Notes: generated by a model from the letters alone, not told the origin. 64,000 bases of DNA from Halorientalis pallida (GCF_004118325.1 NZ_RDFA01000002.1:377001-441000); one strand, 5' to 3'. Positions 15,595 through 25,191 are shown, numbered from the stretch's first letter. Program-made: numbers and translations.

Positions 15595-17316
15595 TCAGTC
15601 CAGCCCCGACCGGTCGCGCAGGGACGCGCGTCTGACCTTTCCCGTCGCGGTCTTCGGGAGGTCGTCCACGAACTCGATGTCTCGCGGATACTCGTACTTG
15701 GCCAGTCGATCCCGGACGTGCTGGCGGAGCGACTCCCGGGTCTCGTCGGTCGGGTCGTGGCCGTCGGCGAGGACGACGAACGCCTTCGGGACCGTCCCGC
15801 GCTCGTCGTCGGGGACGCCGATGACGGCGGCGTCGGCGGCGGCCGGGTGCCCGGCGACGCTGTCTTCGACCTCTTCCGGCCCGATCCGGTAGCCCGCCGA
15901 GATGATCACGTCGTCTTTCCGGCTCTTGAACTGGACGTAGCCGTCGTCGTCCATCCGCCCGAGGTCCTCGGTGAGCAGCCAGCCGTTCCGGACTTTGCCG
16001 GCCGTCTTCTCGGGTTTGTTCCAGTACTCCACGAAACAGACCGGGTTGCCCTCGTACCGGACGGCGATCTCGCCGACCTCGCCGCGGTCGACGGTCGGCT
16101 CGGCCGTCTCGGGGTCGACGATGGCCAGCTCGTGCCCGGGGCCGGGCCGCCCCATGTACCCCTCCCGGAACTCCGTGAGGGCGGTACAGCCGCCGACGAG
16201 CAGGTTGGCCTCCGTCTGTCCGTACCCCTCGTGGACGGTCGTCCCGCCGAAGGTCGCCCCGGCCCACTCGACGATGCTCTCGCCGAGTGACTCGCCACCG
16301 CTGGCGATGGTTCTCAGACTCGCCACGTCGAACCGCTCGGTGTCCTCGACCTGCATCATCATCCGGAGGGCCGTCGGCGGCGCGAAGAAGTTCGAGACGC
16401 CGTAGCGCTCGATCACCTCGAAGGCCGTCTCCGGGTCGAACTGGCCGCCGTTGTAGGCCACGACCGGCTGGCCGTAGTAGAGTGCGGGCACCACCACGTC
16501 GAACAGCGAGGCGATCCAGGCCCACTCGGCCGGCGTCCAGAACACGTCGCCCTCGCGCAGTTCCATGTTCAGCATCGTCGTGACGAACAGCGGGAGGTGG
16601 CCGAGCAACATCCGGTGGGCGTGGCGGACGCCCTTCGGATCGCCGGTCGTTCCCGACGTGTAGATGATGATCGCGTCGTCCTCGGCGTCGGTCGCGACCG
16701 TCTCGAACGTCCGGGGCTGGTCGGCCAGGGCGTCCTGGAACGTGACCTCGTCGGCCTGCGGGTCGGCGTCGCCGACGGTCACGACCGTCTCCAGCGCGGG
16801 CAGAGACTCGCGGGCCTCCCGGACGGTGTCGAGGTTCGACGCGTCGACCACGGCGGCGACGGCGTCGCAGTCGTCGAGGCGGTACTCGACGGCGTCGGGA
16901 CCGAACAGCGTCGACAGCGGCACCGAGACTGCGCCGAGTTTCCAGGCCGCGACGTGGGCGAACACGGTCTCCGGTCGCTGGGGCGCGTTCACGCCGACGC
17001 GGTCGCCGCGTTCGACCCCCTGCTCACGCAGGTAGTTCGCCAGGCGGTTGGTGATATTCTGGAACTGACAGAAGGTGTAGGTCTCGCGGTCGCCCGCGGA
17101 GACGCCCGTCGCGTCACTGGGTGTCGAGTCGCCGCGTGACTCGTGTTCGCCGAACAGGGCCACGCGACGCTTGTCGGTGGCCCAGCGATCACAGACGTAC
17201 GTCGCCATGTTGAACTGCTCGGGGACCTCCCACTCGAAGGCCTCCCGCAACTGTTCGTAACTGTCCCAGTCGTCCTCGTAGAAGTGGTAGGCGTCGAGAC
17301 GGGTGCCACGTGACAT
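15595..17316 (-). CDS. Medium/long-chain acyl-CoA synthetase (AMP-forming)
   Basis: A 573-residue ANL-superfamily enzyme that activates a carboxylic acid to acyl-AMP and then acyl-CoA. The P-loop-like motif is IIIYTSGTTGDPKG (near residue 220), followed by EGYGQTE, LLTEDLGRMDDDGYVQFKSRKDDVI and the A10 motif LPKTATGKVRR with the catalytic Lys. The N-terminus (FEWEVPEQFNMATYVCDRW) matches acetyl/medium-chain acyl-CoA synthetases. It converges on the acyl-CoA dehydrogenase with only six bases between the stops, so the two may serve the same fatty-acid or organic-acid catabolic route. Confidence 0.9.
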   Translation of the reverse strand: MSRGTRLDAYHFYEDDWDSYEQLREAFEWEVPEQFNMATYVCDRWATDKRRVALFGEHESRGDSTPSDATGVSAGDRETYTFCQFQNITNRLANYLREQGVERGDRVGVNAPQRPETVFAHVAAWKLGAVSVPLSTLFGPDAVEYRLDDCDAVAAVVDASNLDTVREARESLPALETVVTVGDADPQADEVTFQDALADQPRTFETVATDAEDDAIIIYTSGTTGDPKGVRHAHRMLLGHLPLFVTTMLNMELREGDVFWTPAEWAWIASLFDVVVPALYYGQPVVAYNGGQFDPETAFEVIERYGVSNFFAPPTALRMMMQVEDTERFDVASLRTIASGGESLGESIVEWAGATFGGTTVHEGYGQTEANLLVGGCTALTEFREGYMGRPGPGHELAIVDPETAEPTVDRGEVGEIAVRYEGNPVCFVEYWNKPEKTAGKVRNGWLLTEDLGRMDDDGYVQFKSRKDDVIISAGYRIGPEEVEDSVAGHPAAADAAVIGVPDDERGTVPKAFVVLADGHDPTDETRESLRQHVRDRLAKYEYPRDIEFVDDLPKTATGKVRRASLRDRSGLD

Positions 17317-17434
17317 AGGTTGGTAACCAGTACCGATTCAGACGGCACCGTGATACACGTTTCCCCGGAACGTGTCGTCACTTCGGTAAGCCGACGGGAC
17401 GAAATTTTAACACACCGCGGTCGCACTCACGGAC

Positions 17435-18238
17435 ATGGTAGACGCGACCGTGGCGGTCGTCGACCGGGGCACGCTCCGGACGGACGTGAACCACATCATC
17501 GAGAACTTCTCGGTCGGCACCGCGACCGAACCCAACCCCGACACGATGATGGGCGAGGGCCCGGTGTACAACCTGGTGATCGACCACCCCGAGGCCACCG
17601 TCCTGTGGGACACCGGCTCCCACCCCGAAGCCGGCGACGGCCACTGGCCCACCGCCCTGTACGACGCCTTCGAGCACTACGACGCCGACGAGCACGCGCT
17701 CCCCGACGCGCTGGACGAAGCGGGCTACGCCCTCGACGGCATCGACGCCGTGGTCCAGACCCACCTCCACCTGGACCACGCCGGCGGCCTCCACAACTTC
17801 GCCGGCACCGACGTGCCGATCTACGTCCACGAAGACGAGTTGAAATACGCCTACTACAGCACAGAGACCGACGAGGGCTCGACGGCCTACGTCCGCGGGG
17901 ACTTCGATCACGACCTGAACTGGGAGATCGTCCACCGCGAGCGGACGGAACTCTTCGCGGATCTGGAACTGCTCCACCTCCCGGGCCACACGCCCGGCTT
18001 GCTGGGGACGCGACTCGACCTCGACGGGTTCGGCACGGCCCTGTTCACCGGCGACGAGGCCTACACCCGGGCAAACTTCCACGACGAGCAACCGATGGGC
18101 GGGGCCTTGATGTGGAGCAAACGCGACTGGTTCGACAGCCTCCAGTTCCTGAAAGACCTCCAGCGCCGGACCGACGCCGCTGTCTTCTGTGGCCACGACG
18201 GCGACGACGTGGCGCGGATGCGCGAGGAGTTGCCCTGA
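17435..18238 (+). CDS. Metallo-beta-lactamase-fold lactonase-like protein (AiiA type)
   Basis: A 267-residue MBL-fold protein. The dinuclear metal site is HLHLDHAGG (about residues 110-118), followed by LHLPGHTPGLLGTRL, LFTGDEAYT and CGHDGDD. The N-terminal layout (WDTGSHPEA after a short strand) resembles N-acyl-homoserine lactone lactonases. It could hydrolyse a lactone or another ester such as an acyl-CoA-like thioester. AHL signalling in haloarchaea is weakly documented, so the substrate is open. It sits divergently to the acyl-CoA synthetase and upstream of a thioesterase, which suggests acyl metabolism. Confidence 0.7.
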   Translation: MVDATVAVVDRGTLRTDVNHIIENFSVGTATEPNPDTMMGEGPVYNLVIDHPEATVLWDTGSHPEAGDGHWPTALYDAFEHYDADEHALPDALDEAGYALDGIDAVVQTHLHLDHAGGLHNFAGTDVPIYVHEDELKYAYYSTETDEGSTAYVRGDFDHDLNWEIVHRERTELFADLELLHLPGHTPGLLGTRLDLDGFGTALFTGDEAYTRANFHDEQPMGGALMWSKRDWFDSLQFLKDLQRRTDAAVFCGHDGDDVARMREELP

Positions 18239-18274
18239 GCCAGCGCGGTTCGGAGGGAGCGGCCGACCAGACCG

Positions 18275-18279
18275 TTTTT
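18275..18279 (+). terminator. Oligo-T tract after the lactonase-like gene
   Basis: Five T residues lie 37 bases after the stop codon, before the GTG of the thioesterase. Plausible archaeal T-tract terminator. Confidence 0.3.
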
Positions 18280-18304
18280 GCCGTCCCCGCGTCTGTGACG
18301 GGCC

Positions 18305-18739
18305 GTGTCGGACCACTACCGGAAACTGGAGGCGATGTACCACGGCTCGAACGTCAACGACCACGTGCCCGGCGAACTGTCGATCCGGGAGGGCGAGGCA
18401 ACACTCGAGATCCCAGTCGACGAGGAGTATCACCACGCCCTCGGCGCGGTCCACGGGTCGCTCTATTTCAAAGCGCTCGACGACGCGGCCTTCTTCGCGG
18501 CCAACTCGCTGGTCGAGGACGTGTTCGTGCTGACCACCGATTTCAACCTCTATCTCGAACGGCCCGTCTCGACCGGCGCGATCCACGCCGAGGGCGAAGT
18601 CCTCAACGACAACCCCAGCCAGTTGATCGCGGGCGCGGTGGCCACCGACGACGATGGCAACGAACTGGCCCGCGGGACGGGCACCTTCAGGAAGAGCGAC
18701 GTGGAGTTGACCGAGGACATCGGGTACGCGCTCGATTGA
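18305..18739 (+). CDS. PaaI-type hotdog thioesterase
   Basis: A 144-residue protein starting at GTG. It has the hotdog-fold core YHHALGAVHGSLYFKALDDAAFFAANS, with the HGSLYFKALDDA motif typical of the PaaI/YdiI group, then LTTDFNLYLERPVSTG and AGAVATDDDGNELARGTGTF. It should hydrolyse acyl-CoA thioesters, possibly phenylacetyl- or long-chain acyl-CoA. The adjacent lactonase-like and acyl-CoA genes support a lipid or aromatic acid role. Confidence 0.8.
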   Translation: MSDHYRKLEAMYHGSNVNDHVPGELSIREGEATLEIPVDEEYHHALGAVHGSLYFKALDDAAFFAANSLVEDVFVLTTDFNLYLERPVSTGAIHAEGEVLNDNPSQLIAGAVATDDDGNELARGTGTFRKSDVELTEDIGYALD

Positions 18740-18761
18740 GCGACGTCGGCGCTCGATCCGC

Positions 18762-19490
18762 TCAGCGGAACAGCCGACGTTTCAGCACGTCGGGCATGTA
18801 GTCGATGAGTTTCGCGATCAGCACCCAACGACGAGTGATGTACGCGTGGCGGCGCTTCTTCTCGATGGCGCGGCGAATCTGTTCGGCGGCGGTCTCCCGG
18901 TCTGCCTTCCAGAAGTCACCGCCCGCGAGGTCCGTGTCGACGTAGCCGGGTTCGACGGTCGTCACGTCCACGTCGGCGTCGAGGCGGCCCGTCCGGTAGC
19001 GCAGACCCTCCAGATAGTTCGAGACGAAGGCCTTCGAGGCGCCGTAGGCGGGCGCTTCGCCGTTGCCGAAGCGGGCCGCGACGGAAGAGACGCCGACGAG
19101 GTGGCCGTGGCCCTGGTCCTCGAAGCGGTCCATCGCGGCGGTCGCCAGCGCGGTGAACCCGCGGACGTTCGTGTCGACGGTGTCCCGCTCGGGTTCCCAC
19201 TCCAGATCGGGGTTCTCGAACGCGACGCCGGCGTTGAGGACGACCACGTCGACCCCGCCCATCGCGTCACAGACCTCCTGGAAGGTCTCGCGGGCCGCCT
19301 CGGTCTCGGTCACGTCCGTGCGCGCCACGTACGCTTTCGTCGGGAGGACCCGTCCCAGGTCCTCCAGCAGTTCCCGCCGGCGGGCGGTCAGGCCCACGTC
19401 GTAGCCCGCGTCCGCGAGTTCCCGCGCAAGCGCCTCACCGATCCCCGAGGACGCCCCCACCACCATCGCTCGCTGTCTCGCCGCAGTCAT
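18762..19490 (-). CDS. SDR-family dehydrogenase/reductase
   Basis: A 242-residue short-chain dehydrogenase, started at the ATG of MTAARQRAMVVGASSG; the 37 upstream in-frame residues are not protein-like. It has GASSGIG, NAG (VVLNAGVAF), the catalytic SSVAARFG and the YxxxK motif (YGASKAF). The C-terminus ends in a basic helix and hydrophobic patch (RRWVLIAKLIDYMPDVLKRRL), as in membrane-associated SDRs of the sterol/DltE group. The substrate is unknown. It converges on the thioesterase gene. Confidence 0.85.
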   Translation of the reverse strand: MTAARQRAMVVGASSGIGEALARELADAGYDVGLTARRRELLEDLGRVLPTKAYVARTDVTETEAARETFQEVCDAMGGVDVVVLNAGVAFENPDLEWEPERDTVDTNVRGFTALATAAMDRFEDQGHGHLVGVSSVAARFGNGEAPAYGASKAFVSNYLEGLRYRTGRLDADVDVTTVEPGYVDTDLAGGDFWKADRETAAEQIRRAIEKKRRHAYITRRWVLIAKLIDYMPDVLKRRLFR

Positions 19491-19603
19491 ACCCGAAATT
19501 CCGGCGGGTTGCCACATTACTCCTTGGGGTCGGCCGTGACCCGTCTGGTATCCACACCGACGCCAACGCAGAGCGCTCGGATTGGGGATTGGTACCAGCA
19601 ATC

Positions 19604-19610
19604 TTTAATA
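19604..19610 (+). promoter_or_regulatory. TATA box of the GMC oxidoreductase gene
   Basis: TTTAATA is centred about 26 bases before the ATG at 19633, the expected spacing for a leaderless haloarchaeal transcript. Confidence 0.6.
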
Positions 19611-19632
19611 GATAATCATCCGTGTACGTGTC

Positions 19633-21189
19633 ATGGGAACCACCCACACCCACGACTATATCGTGGTCGGCGCCGGGTCGGCCGGTTGCGCGATGGCACA
19701 CCGTCTCTCGGCCGACGGGAACGCCGACGTCCTGTTGCTGGAAGCCGGGACGCCGGACGAGAAAGACGAGATCCACGTCCCCGCGTTGTTCGGGGAGCTG
19801 TTCAAAAGCGACGTGGACTGGGAGTACTACACCGAGCCACAGTCGGGACTGGACGACCGGGAGCTGTACTGGCCTCGCGGGAAGGTACTGGGCGGGTCGA
19901 GTTCGATCAACGCGATGATCTACATCCGGGGCAACGAACTCGACTACGACACCTGGGCCGAGCAGGGCAACGAGGGTTGGGGGTACGACGACATGCTGGA
20001 GTACTTCGAGCGCGCCGAACACTTCGAGCCCGGCGCGGACGAGTTCCACGGCGAGGGCGGCCCGCTGAACGTCACCGGTCAAATGGACCCCCACCCCACC
20101 TCGGCGGCGCTGATCGAGGCGGCCGAGTCCGTCGGCATCCCGCGGAACGACGACTTCAACGGTGCCGACCAGGCGGGCGTCGGCTACTACCACGTCACGC
20201 AGAAAGACGGGGTACGGTGTAGCGCGGCCGCCGCCTACGTCAAGCCGGCGCTGGAGCGTGACAACCTGACCGTCGAGACGGGCGCACAGGTCACCGCGGT
20301 CACCGTCGAGGGCGACCGGGCGACGGGCGTCGTCTACGAACAGGACGGCGACCGCCACGAGGCCGCCGCCGACGGCGAAGTGATCCTGAGCGCCGGCGCG
20401 GTCAACTCCCCGCAGTTGCTCATGTGCTCGGGGATCGGGCCCGCCGACCACCTGGCCGACCACGGCATCGACGTGCAGGTCGACCTGCCCGGCGTCGGGC
20501 GGAACCTGCAGGATCACCTCTTCGCCTTCACCGTCTACGAGCGCACCAGCGGCCCGCCCGAGCCCGCCGCGACGACCAACATCGCCGAGAGCGGCGGGTT
20601 CGTCCGAACCGAGCCGGATCTGGACGCGCCGAACCTCCAGTTCCACTTCGCCCCCGTCTACTACATGGAACACGGGTTCGCCAACCCCGAGGAGGGCATG
20701 GGCTTTTCCATCGGTGCGACACAGGTCCGCCCGGAGAGTCGCGGCCGGATCACACTGGACTCGGCGGACCCGTTCGACGATCCGGTGATCGATCCCCAGT
20801 ACTTCAGCGAGGACCGCGACCTCGAGGTGATGGTCGAGGGCGTCAAGCGGTCGCGAGAGATCGCACAGGCCGAGCCACTCGACGAGTTCCGCGGGGAGGA
20901 GGTCTGGCCCGGCGAGGACGTCCAGACCGACGCCGAGATCGAGGAACACGTCCGCGAGACGGCCCACACCGTCTACCACCCCGTCGGCACCTGCAAGATG
21001 GGCGACGACGACATGGCCGTCGTCGACGACCACCTGCGCGTCCACGGCGTCGACGGCCTCCGCGTCGTCGACGCGTCGGTGATGCCGACGATCAGTAGCG
21101 GGAACACGAACGCGCCGACCATCGCCATCGCGGAGAAGGCCGCGGATATGGTCACCAGCGACCGGGCGGTTCCCGCCGGCGACGACTAG
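19633..21189 (+). CDS. GMC-family FAD oxidoreductase (choline dehydrogenase-like)
   Basis: A 518-residue flavoprotein. The Rossmann motif is YIVVGAGSAGCAMAHRLS, then the GMC signature GKVLGGSSSINAMIYIRGN near residue 85 and a second near residue 250 (ILSAGAVNSPQLLMCSGIG). The C-terminal catalytic histidine pair lies in TVYHPVGTCKMG and the tail has SSGNTNAPTIAIAEKAADM. Members oxidise choline, alcohols or polyols using FAD and pass electrons on. In a halophile betaine synthesis is possible, but no betB neighbour is seen. Confidence 0.85.
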   Translation: MGTTHTHDYIVVGAGSAGCAMAHRLSADGNADVLLLEAGTPDEKDEIHVPALFGELFKSDVDWEYYTEPQSGLDDRELYWPRGKVLGGSSSINAMIYIRGNELDYDTWAEQGNEGWGYDDMLEYFERAEHFEPGADEFHGEGGPLNVTGQMDPHPTSAALIEAAESVGIPRNDDFNGADQAGVGYYHVTQKDGVRCSAAAAYVKPALERDNLTVETGAQVTAVTVEGDRATGVVYEQDGDRHEAAADGEVILSAGAVNSPQLLMCSGIGPADHLADHGIDVQVDLPGVGRNLQDHLFAFTVYERTSGPPEPAATTNIAESGGFVRTEPDLDAPNLQFHFAPVYYMEHGFANPEEGMGFSIGATQVRPESRGRITLDSADPFDDPVIDPQYFSEDRDLEVMVEGVKRSREIAQAEPLDEFRGEEVWPGEDVQTDAEIEEHVRETAHTVYHPVGTCKMGDDDMAVVDDHLRVHGVDGLRVVDASVMPTISSGNTNAPTIAIAEKAADMVTSDRAVPAGDD

Positions 21190-22563
21190 TTACCGCTTGC
21201 CCAGCGCCCGCTCGAAGGTGCGCTGGGCGCGCTCGTACCCTTCGTTGCGGCCGACGATGGGATCGGGGTAGTCCGGCGCCAGTTCGTCGCGTTCTTTCTG
21301 GGACAGGGTCGGCCAGTCGACCACCTTCGTCGCCGGCACGTCCTGCAGTTCGGGGACGTAGGCTTGCACGAAGTCGGCGCCGTCGTCGTATTTTGCCATC
21401 TGACTCACCGGATCGAAGATGCGCACGTCGACGGAGTCGGTGCCGGTGCCGGCGGTCCACTGCCAGTTGCCGTGGTTCGAGGCCGGGTCGTGGTCCACCA
21501 GTTGCTGGGTGAAGTAGCGCGCACCCTTGCGCCAGTCGATCAGCAGGTGCTTGCTCAGGAAGGAGGCGACGACCTGCCGGGGTCGGTTGTGGACGTACCC
21601 CTCCTGGTTCAACTGCCGCATCCCGGCGTCGACGAGGGGATAGCCGGTCTCGCCGGCTTTCCAGGCCGCGAAATCCTCGGGGTCGTCGCGCCACTCGATG
21701 GCGTTGGGTATCGACTTGTAGTTCTCGACGGGCAGGTCCGGGTTGTAGTACAGCAGGTGGTAGTTCTGCTCGCGCCAGGAGAGTTCGTAGCGGTACTTCG
21801 AGACGTTGCGTCGGTCGGGCCCGTCGACGGCGTCGTAGATCTCGGTGGCGTCGCGCCACACCTCTCGAATCCCGATCATCCCGGCGGCGAGGTACGGCGA
21901 CATGCGCGAGACGGCCTGTGTCGGCCGGTCGACGGCCGCGGCGAGGTCGTCGCGGGTGTCGCTGTAGCTGTAGATGCCCGCCTGGAGGAAGGCGTCGTAC
22001 CGCTCGCGGGCGGCGTCGTAGCCGGCCGTCGGGAGGTCGATGTCCGGGCCGGCCGTCGGAATCGCACCGTCGTCGCGCACGTCGGCCAGGTCGGCCGGGT
22101 CGGGCTCCGGAGCGGGGTCGTGTTTGGGGACCGCCTGCCAGTCGTCGTGGAACTGGCTGTGGTTCGGGTAGGTCCGGTCCAGACGGCCGGGATCGACCAG
22201 CACGTGGTCCGTGTGTTCGGCGGTGTCGGTGTCGAGCGCCGCGCGGGCCCGCCGGGTCCGGTTCCGGCGGGCCGCCCGGTAGTGTTCGTTCCAGGTCACG
22301 CCGTCGGCGTCGAACTCGGCGGCGACGCCGGGGAGGACCGACTCGGGATCCCCGGTCCGAACGACCAGGTCGCTCCCCAGGTCGCGGTAGCGCTCGCGCA
22401 GTCGCTCGACGCCGCGCAGGAAGAAGGCCCGCTGGCGGCCCCCGACGGCGTCGAACAGGTCCTCGTCGACGACGAAGACGGGGACCACGGTGTCGTTCGC
22501 GGCGGCGGCCAGGCCGACGTTGTCACGGGTGCGCAGGTCGCGGCGGTGCCAGAACAGACGCAT
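21190..22563 (-). CDS. phr: DNA photolyase / cryptochrome
   Basis: A 457-residue protein from the ATG of MRLFWHRRDLRTRDN, the standard N-terminal strand of the photolyase alpha/beta domain. The FAD-binding domain has DARYFTQQLVDHDPASNHGNWQWTAGTGTDS-like sequence at the flavin pocket and a WNEHYRAARR segment near residue 95. It repairs UV-induced pyrimidine dimers with blue light energy, as expected in a surface-brine archaeon. Upstream extension to 22800 is not protein-like. Divergent from a membrane protein gene with an 82-base gap. Confidence 0.9.
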   Translation of the reverse strand: MRLFWHRRDLRTRDNVGLAAAANDTVVPVFVVDEDLFDAVGGRQRAFFLRGVERLRERYRDLGSDLVVRTGDPESVLPGVAAEFDADGVTWNEHYRAARRNRTRRARAALDTDTAEHTDHVLVDPGRLDRTYPNHSQFHDDWQAVPKHDPAPEPDPADLADVRDDGAIPTAGPDIDLPTAGYDAARERYDAFLQAGIYSYSDTRDDLAAAVDRPTQAVSRMSPYLAAGMIGIREVWRDATEIYDAVDGPDRRNVSKYRYELSWREQNYHLLYYNPDLPVENYKSIPNAIEWRDDPEDFAAWKAGETGYPLVDAGMRQLNQEGYVHNRPRQVVASFLSKHLLIDWRKGARYFTQQLVDHDPASNHGNWQWTAGTGTDSVDVRIFDPVSQMAKYDDGADFVQAYVPELQDVPATKVVDWPTLSQKERDELAPDYPDPIVGRNEGYERAQRTFERALGKR

Positions 22564-22645
22564 ACGCGTGTCAGGGCCTGCGACGGCTTGGGGGCTTCGC
22601 TCCCGAACGGGAACGCCGAAGTGGTCGCGAGCCCGAGGGACGGGT

Positions 22646-23122
22646 ATGGAACCGCTGGTCGCCACACCGTCGCTCTCGGTACCGCTTCGACTCGTCGTCG
22701 GCGTCGTGGCGGGGGCAATCGCCACGCTCGGGATGGACGGCGTGATGGCACGCCTCCCGGAGGGCATGACGCCGCCGCTGGTCGCCGCGGGCGTCCTCAC
22801 CGACCGTCGGCCCGCCGACGCCCACCCGCGGCTGGCTGCGGTCGTCCACTACCTGGCCGGCGGGGCCAGCGGCCCGCTGTTCGTCACCCTCCTCCTGTTC
22901 GGTGAGGGACTGCTCGGGCCCTCGACGAGTACGTACCTGTTCACGACGGCGGTCATGTACCTCGCGATGGTCGGCTTCTTCGTCGTGGTCGTCCTCCCAC
23001 AGTCCCGCGGGCTGACACGCGCCCGGGTGGAGCGGACCCGGCTCGACTGGGCGCTCTCGGCGGCGGCCTACCTCGCAATTTTGGTCCCGCTCGTCGCCAT
23101 CGGGTCGGGGCTCGTCCAGTAG
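22646..23122 (+). CDS. Four-helix membrane protein, unknown function
   Basis: A 158-residue protein starting at the ATG of MEPLVATPSLS. Four hydrophobic segments are visible (LRLVVGVVAGAIATLGMDGVM, VHYLAGGASGPLFVTLLLFG, STYLFTTAVMYLAMVGFFVVVVL, ALSAAAYLAILVPLVAIGSGLV). No family recognised. It may share the divergent promoter region with the photolyase gene and could belong to the same light-stress response, which is only inference. Its stop lies three bases from the end of the convergent site-2 protease gene. Confidence 0.6.
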   Translation: MEPLVATPSLSVPLRLVVGVVAGAIATLGMDGVMARLPEGMTPPLVAAGVLTDRRPADAHPRLAAVVHYLAGGASGPLFVTLLLFGEGLLGPSTSTYLFTTAVMYLAMVGFFVVVVLPQSRGLTRARVERTRLDWALSAAAYLAILVPLVAIGSGLVQ

Positions 23123-23125
23123 CGT

Positions 23126-24262
23126 TCAGAAGCCGGTGAAGACGATGGGGATCGGCGTGAACGTCAGGACGGCCAGCGCGAGCGTCGCGGCCGCGACGGC
23201 CCGACGGCGGGGATCGACCGGCGTCGAGTCGAGTGGCTCGGCGCCGCCGACCCTCGTGAACAGCAGGGACAGGAGCGCCCAGAAACCCCAGAGGCCGGCG
23301 ACGATCCCCGCGTTCTCGAAGACGTAGACGTACGCCGCGAGCCCAAGCAGGCCGACGGGCACCAGCAACTGGGCGGTGTCGAGGCGGTCCCCGATCAGCG
23401 CCCGGAGGACGTGCGCGCCGTCGAGTTGCCCCACGGGGAGCAGGTTTAGGAAGGTGACGAACGCGCCGACCCAGCCGCCGATGACGACGGGGTTGGCGAT
23501 CAGTGAGGGATCGCTGTAGTAGAGCTGTTCGCCGAGCAACATGGCGATACCCTGGATCAGCGGCGGATAGCCGAGCTGGTACTGCTGGGCGAAGGAGGTG
23601 CCGGCGGCGGCCCCCACGTCCACTGGCGGCAGGGAGACGCCGATCGCGGTGACGACGACAGTCGCGGCGAGGCCGGCCAGCGGGCCGGCGACACCGATGT
23701 CGAAGAGTGCGCGACGGCTCGGGATGTGGTCGCGCATCCGGATCACCGCGCCCAGCGTCCCGAGGACGTTCGGGATGGGGATGAAGTACGGCAGGGACAC
23801 CTCGACGCCGTGGTAGCGACTCAGCGCGTAGTGGCCGAACTCGTGGACCGCCAGCACGGTGAGCACCGAGAGGGCGAACGGCCAGGCCCCGAGCAACGCG
23901 GTGGGACTGCCGTCGAGGGAGAACCCGTACCATCGAGCGCCCGCGAAGAGAGTGGTCGCGACCGTGAGGCCGAACAGTGCGACGTTGGTCCAGGGGATAC
24001 CCTCGACCTCCGTGGACCGTTCGGTCGCCACCAGGACGTGTTCGCCGGTCTCGCGGGCCAGTCGGAGGCGGTAACCCCGTTCACGGAAGCGCGGGGCGAG
24101 TTTCTGCACCACGGTGTCCTGAGCGTCCAGGGGTTCCCCGTAGTAGCGGGCGTCGCCGTCGGCTATCTCGACGTCGTAGACGTGGAAGGTCTCGGACAGC
24201 GATTCGGGGTCCGGGAGTTCCGCTGGCAAGGACGCTGGCGTCGACGACGGAGGGGTCGACAT
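23126..24262 (-). CDS. Site-2 protease family membrane metalloprotease
   Basis: A 378-residue protein, started at the ATG of MSTPPSSTPAS because a TATA-like CTAAATA lies 27 bases upstream, as for a leaderless transcript. The soluble N-terminal ~110 residues have a strand-rich VVQKLAPRFRERGYRLRLARETGEHVLVATER segment. The HEFGHYALSRYHG motif (metal site) and NLLPVGQLDGAHVLRA motif match the M50 family, within six or seven membrane segments. It lacks CBS domains, unlike the protein at 12-13 kb. Likely an intramembrane protease with an unknown substrate. Confidence 0.9.
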   Translation of the reverse strand: MSTPPSSTPASLPAELPDPESLSETFHVYDVEIADGDARYYGEPLDAQDTVVQKLAPRFRERGYRLRLARETGEHVLVATERSTEVEGIPWTNVALFGLTVATTLFAGARWYGFSLDGSPTALLGAWPFALSVLTVLAVHEFGHYALSRYHGVEVSLPYFIPIPNVLGTLGAVIRMRDHIPSRRALFDIGVAGPLAGLAATVVVTAIGVSLPPVDVGAAAGTSFAQQYQLGYPPLIQGIAMLLGEQLYYSDPSLIANPVVIGGWVGAFVTFLNLLPVGQLDGAHVLRALIGDRLDTAQLLVPVGLLGLAAYVYVFENAGIVAGLWGFWALLSLLFTRVGGAEPLDSTPVDPRRRAVAAATLALAVLTFTPIPIVFTGF

Positions 24263-24285
24263 CGACGGGTCTAGGGTCGCGAGCA

Positions 24286-24292
24286 CTAAATA
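24286..24292 (-). promoter_or_regulatory. TATA box of the second site-2 protease gene
   Basis: On the minus strand TATTTAG is centred 27 bases before the ATG at 24262. The spacing supports a leaderless transcript and fixes the start. Confidence 0.55.
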
Positions 24293-24387
24293 CCTGTTCG
24301 CCCGGCAGGCGGCGATTCCACCAGGTACGCGGCGTCTGTGCGCAGTCGCCCCGTGTGTTCATGTCGGTCCAGCCCTAACCGTCGACG

Positions 24388-25185
24388 ATGGTACACACAC
24401 CACGACCCGACCCCGAGCCGGTCCTGGCGGACCTCCGCGACCGCGGGTTCGAGGTGACGCGCCTGTCCGGGGACGGTCCCGCCGCCGTCGCCGTCGACGG
24501 TTCGGCACCCGACGCCGTCACGGACCGGCCGCTGGCCGTCGAGCCACTCGCCGGCCGGAGCGGCGTCGGCGGCCGGTCGGCACTCGGCGGTGACACGCTC
24601 GCGCTGACTGCGGTCGCCCGCCTCGCGGCCGCGGCCCGCGACGGGCAGGCGACGCTGTTCGTCGCGGCCCCGGAGACCGCCGCGGCGGTCCGAGAGCTCC
24701 TGACCGATCCGTTCCTGTGCCGGGCCGACACGGACGGCCGCCGGACGTTCTACACGGTCCCCGACCGGATCATGTTGACCGACGACAGCTACGCGTGCGT
24801 CCGGGCCGACGAGGCCGTGACCTGGCGGGAAGAGCCCACAGCGGGACCCGGCGCGGACGAGTCCGACGCCACGCGACTCGTCTGTGCGGCCGACGGCACG
24901 GTCCGGGCGGCCCTCGAGTCGGTCGACTCGCTCCGCTGTCCCGGGCCCGACCCGGCCGCGTTTCCCTACCGGTACAGCCGCGGTGAAGACAGACAGATGC
25001 ACGTCTTCGATCACGAGCGCGAGATCGGGACGTTCACCGGGGTCGCCGCGATGAAGGCTCACGGCTATCGACCTGTGCCGCTGCCGCTCGTGCCCGAACA
25101 CCATCTCCGCGAGAGTACGCATCTGGGCCGGGCCTGGACGGTGGCGACGGTCACCGACGGCTCGGTCCGGTACGACACCGCCTGA
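24388..25185 (+). CDS. Haloarchaeal hypothetical protein
   Basis: A 265-residue soluble protein with host-typical codon use. No family recognised. The N-terminal half is Ala- and Asp-rich. A central segment (ATLFVAAPETAAAVRELL) looks like a Rossmann-type strand-helix. The C-terminus has YRYSRGEDRQMHVFDHEREIGTFTGVAAMKAHGYRPVPL, with possible metal or RNA-binding His residues. It is divergent from the S2P gene and converges on the MDR reductase. Confidence 0.55.
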   Translation: MVHTPRPDPEPVLADLRDRGFEVTRLSGDGPAAVAVDGSAPDAVTDRPLAVEPLAGRSGVGGRSALGGDTLALTAVARLAAAARDGQATLFVAAPETAAAVRELLTDPFLCRADTDGRRTFYTVPDRIMLTDDSYACVRADEAVTWREEPTAGPGADESDATRLVCAADGTVRAALESVDSLRCPGPDPAAFPYRYSRGEDRQMHVFDHEREIGTFTGVAAMKAHGYRPVPLPLVPEHHLRESTHLGRAWTVATVTDGSVRYDTA

Positions 25186-25191
25186 AGCCCG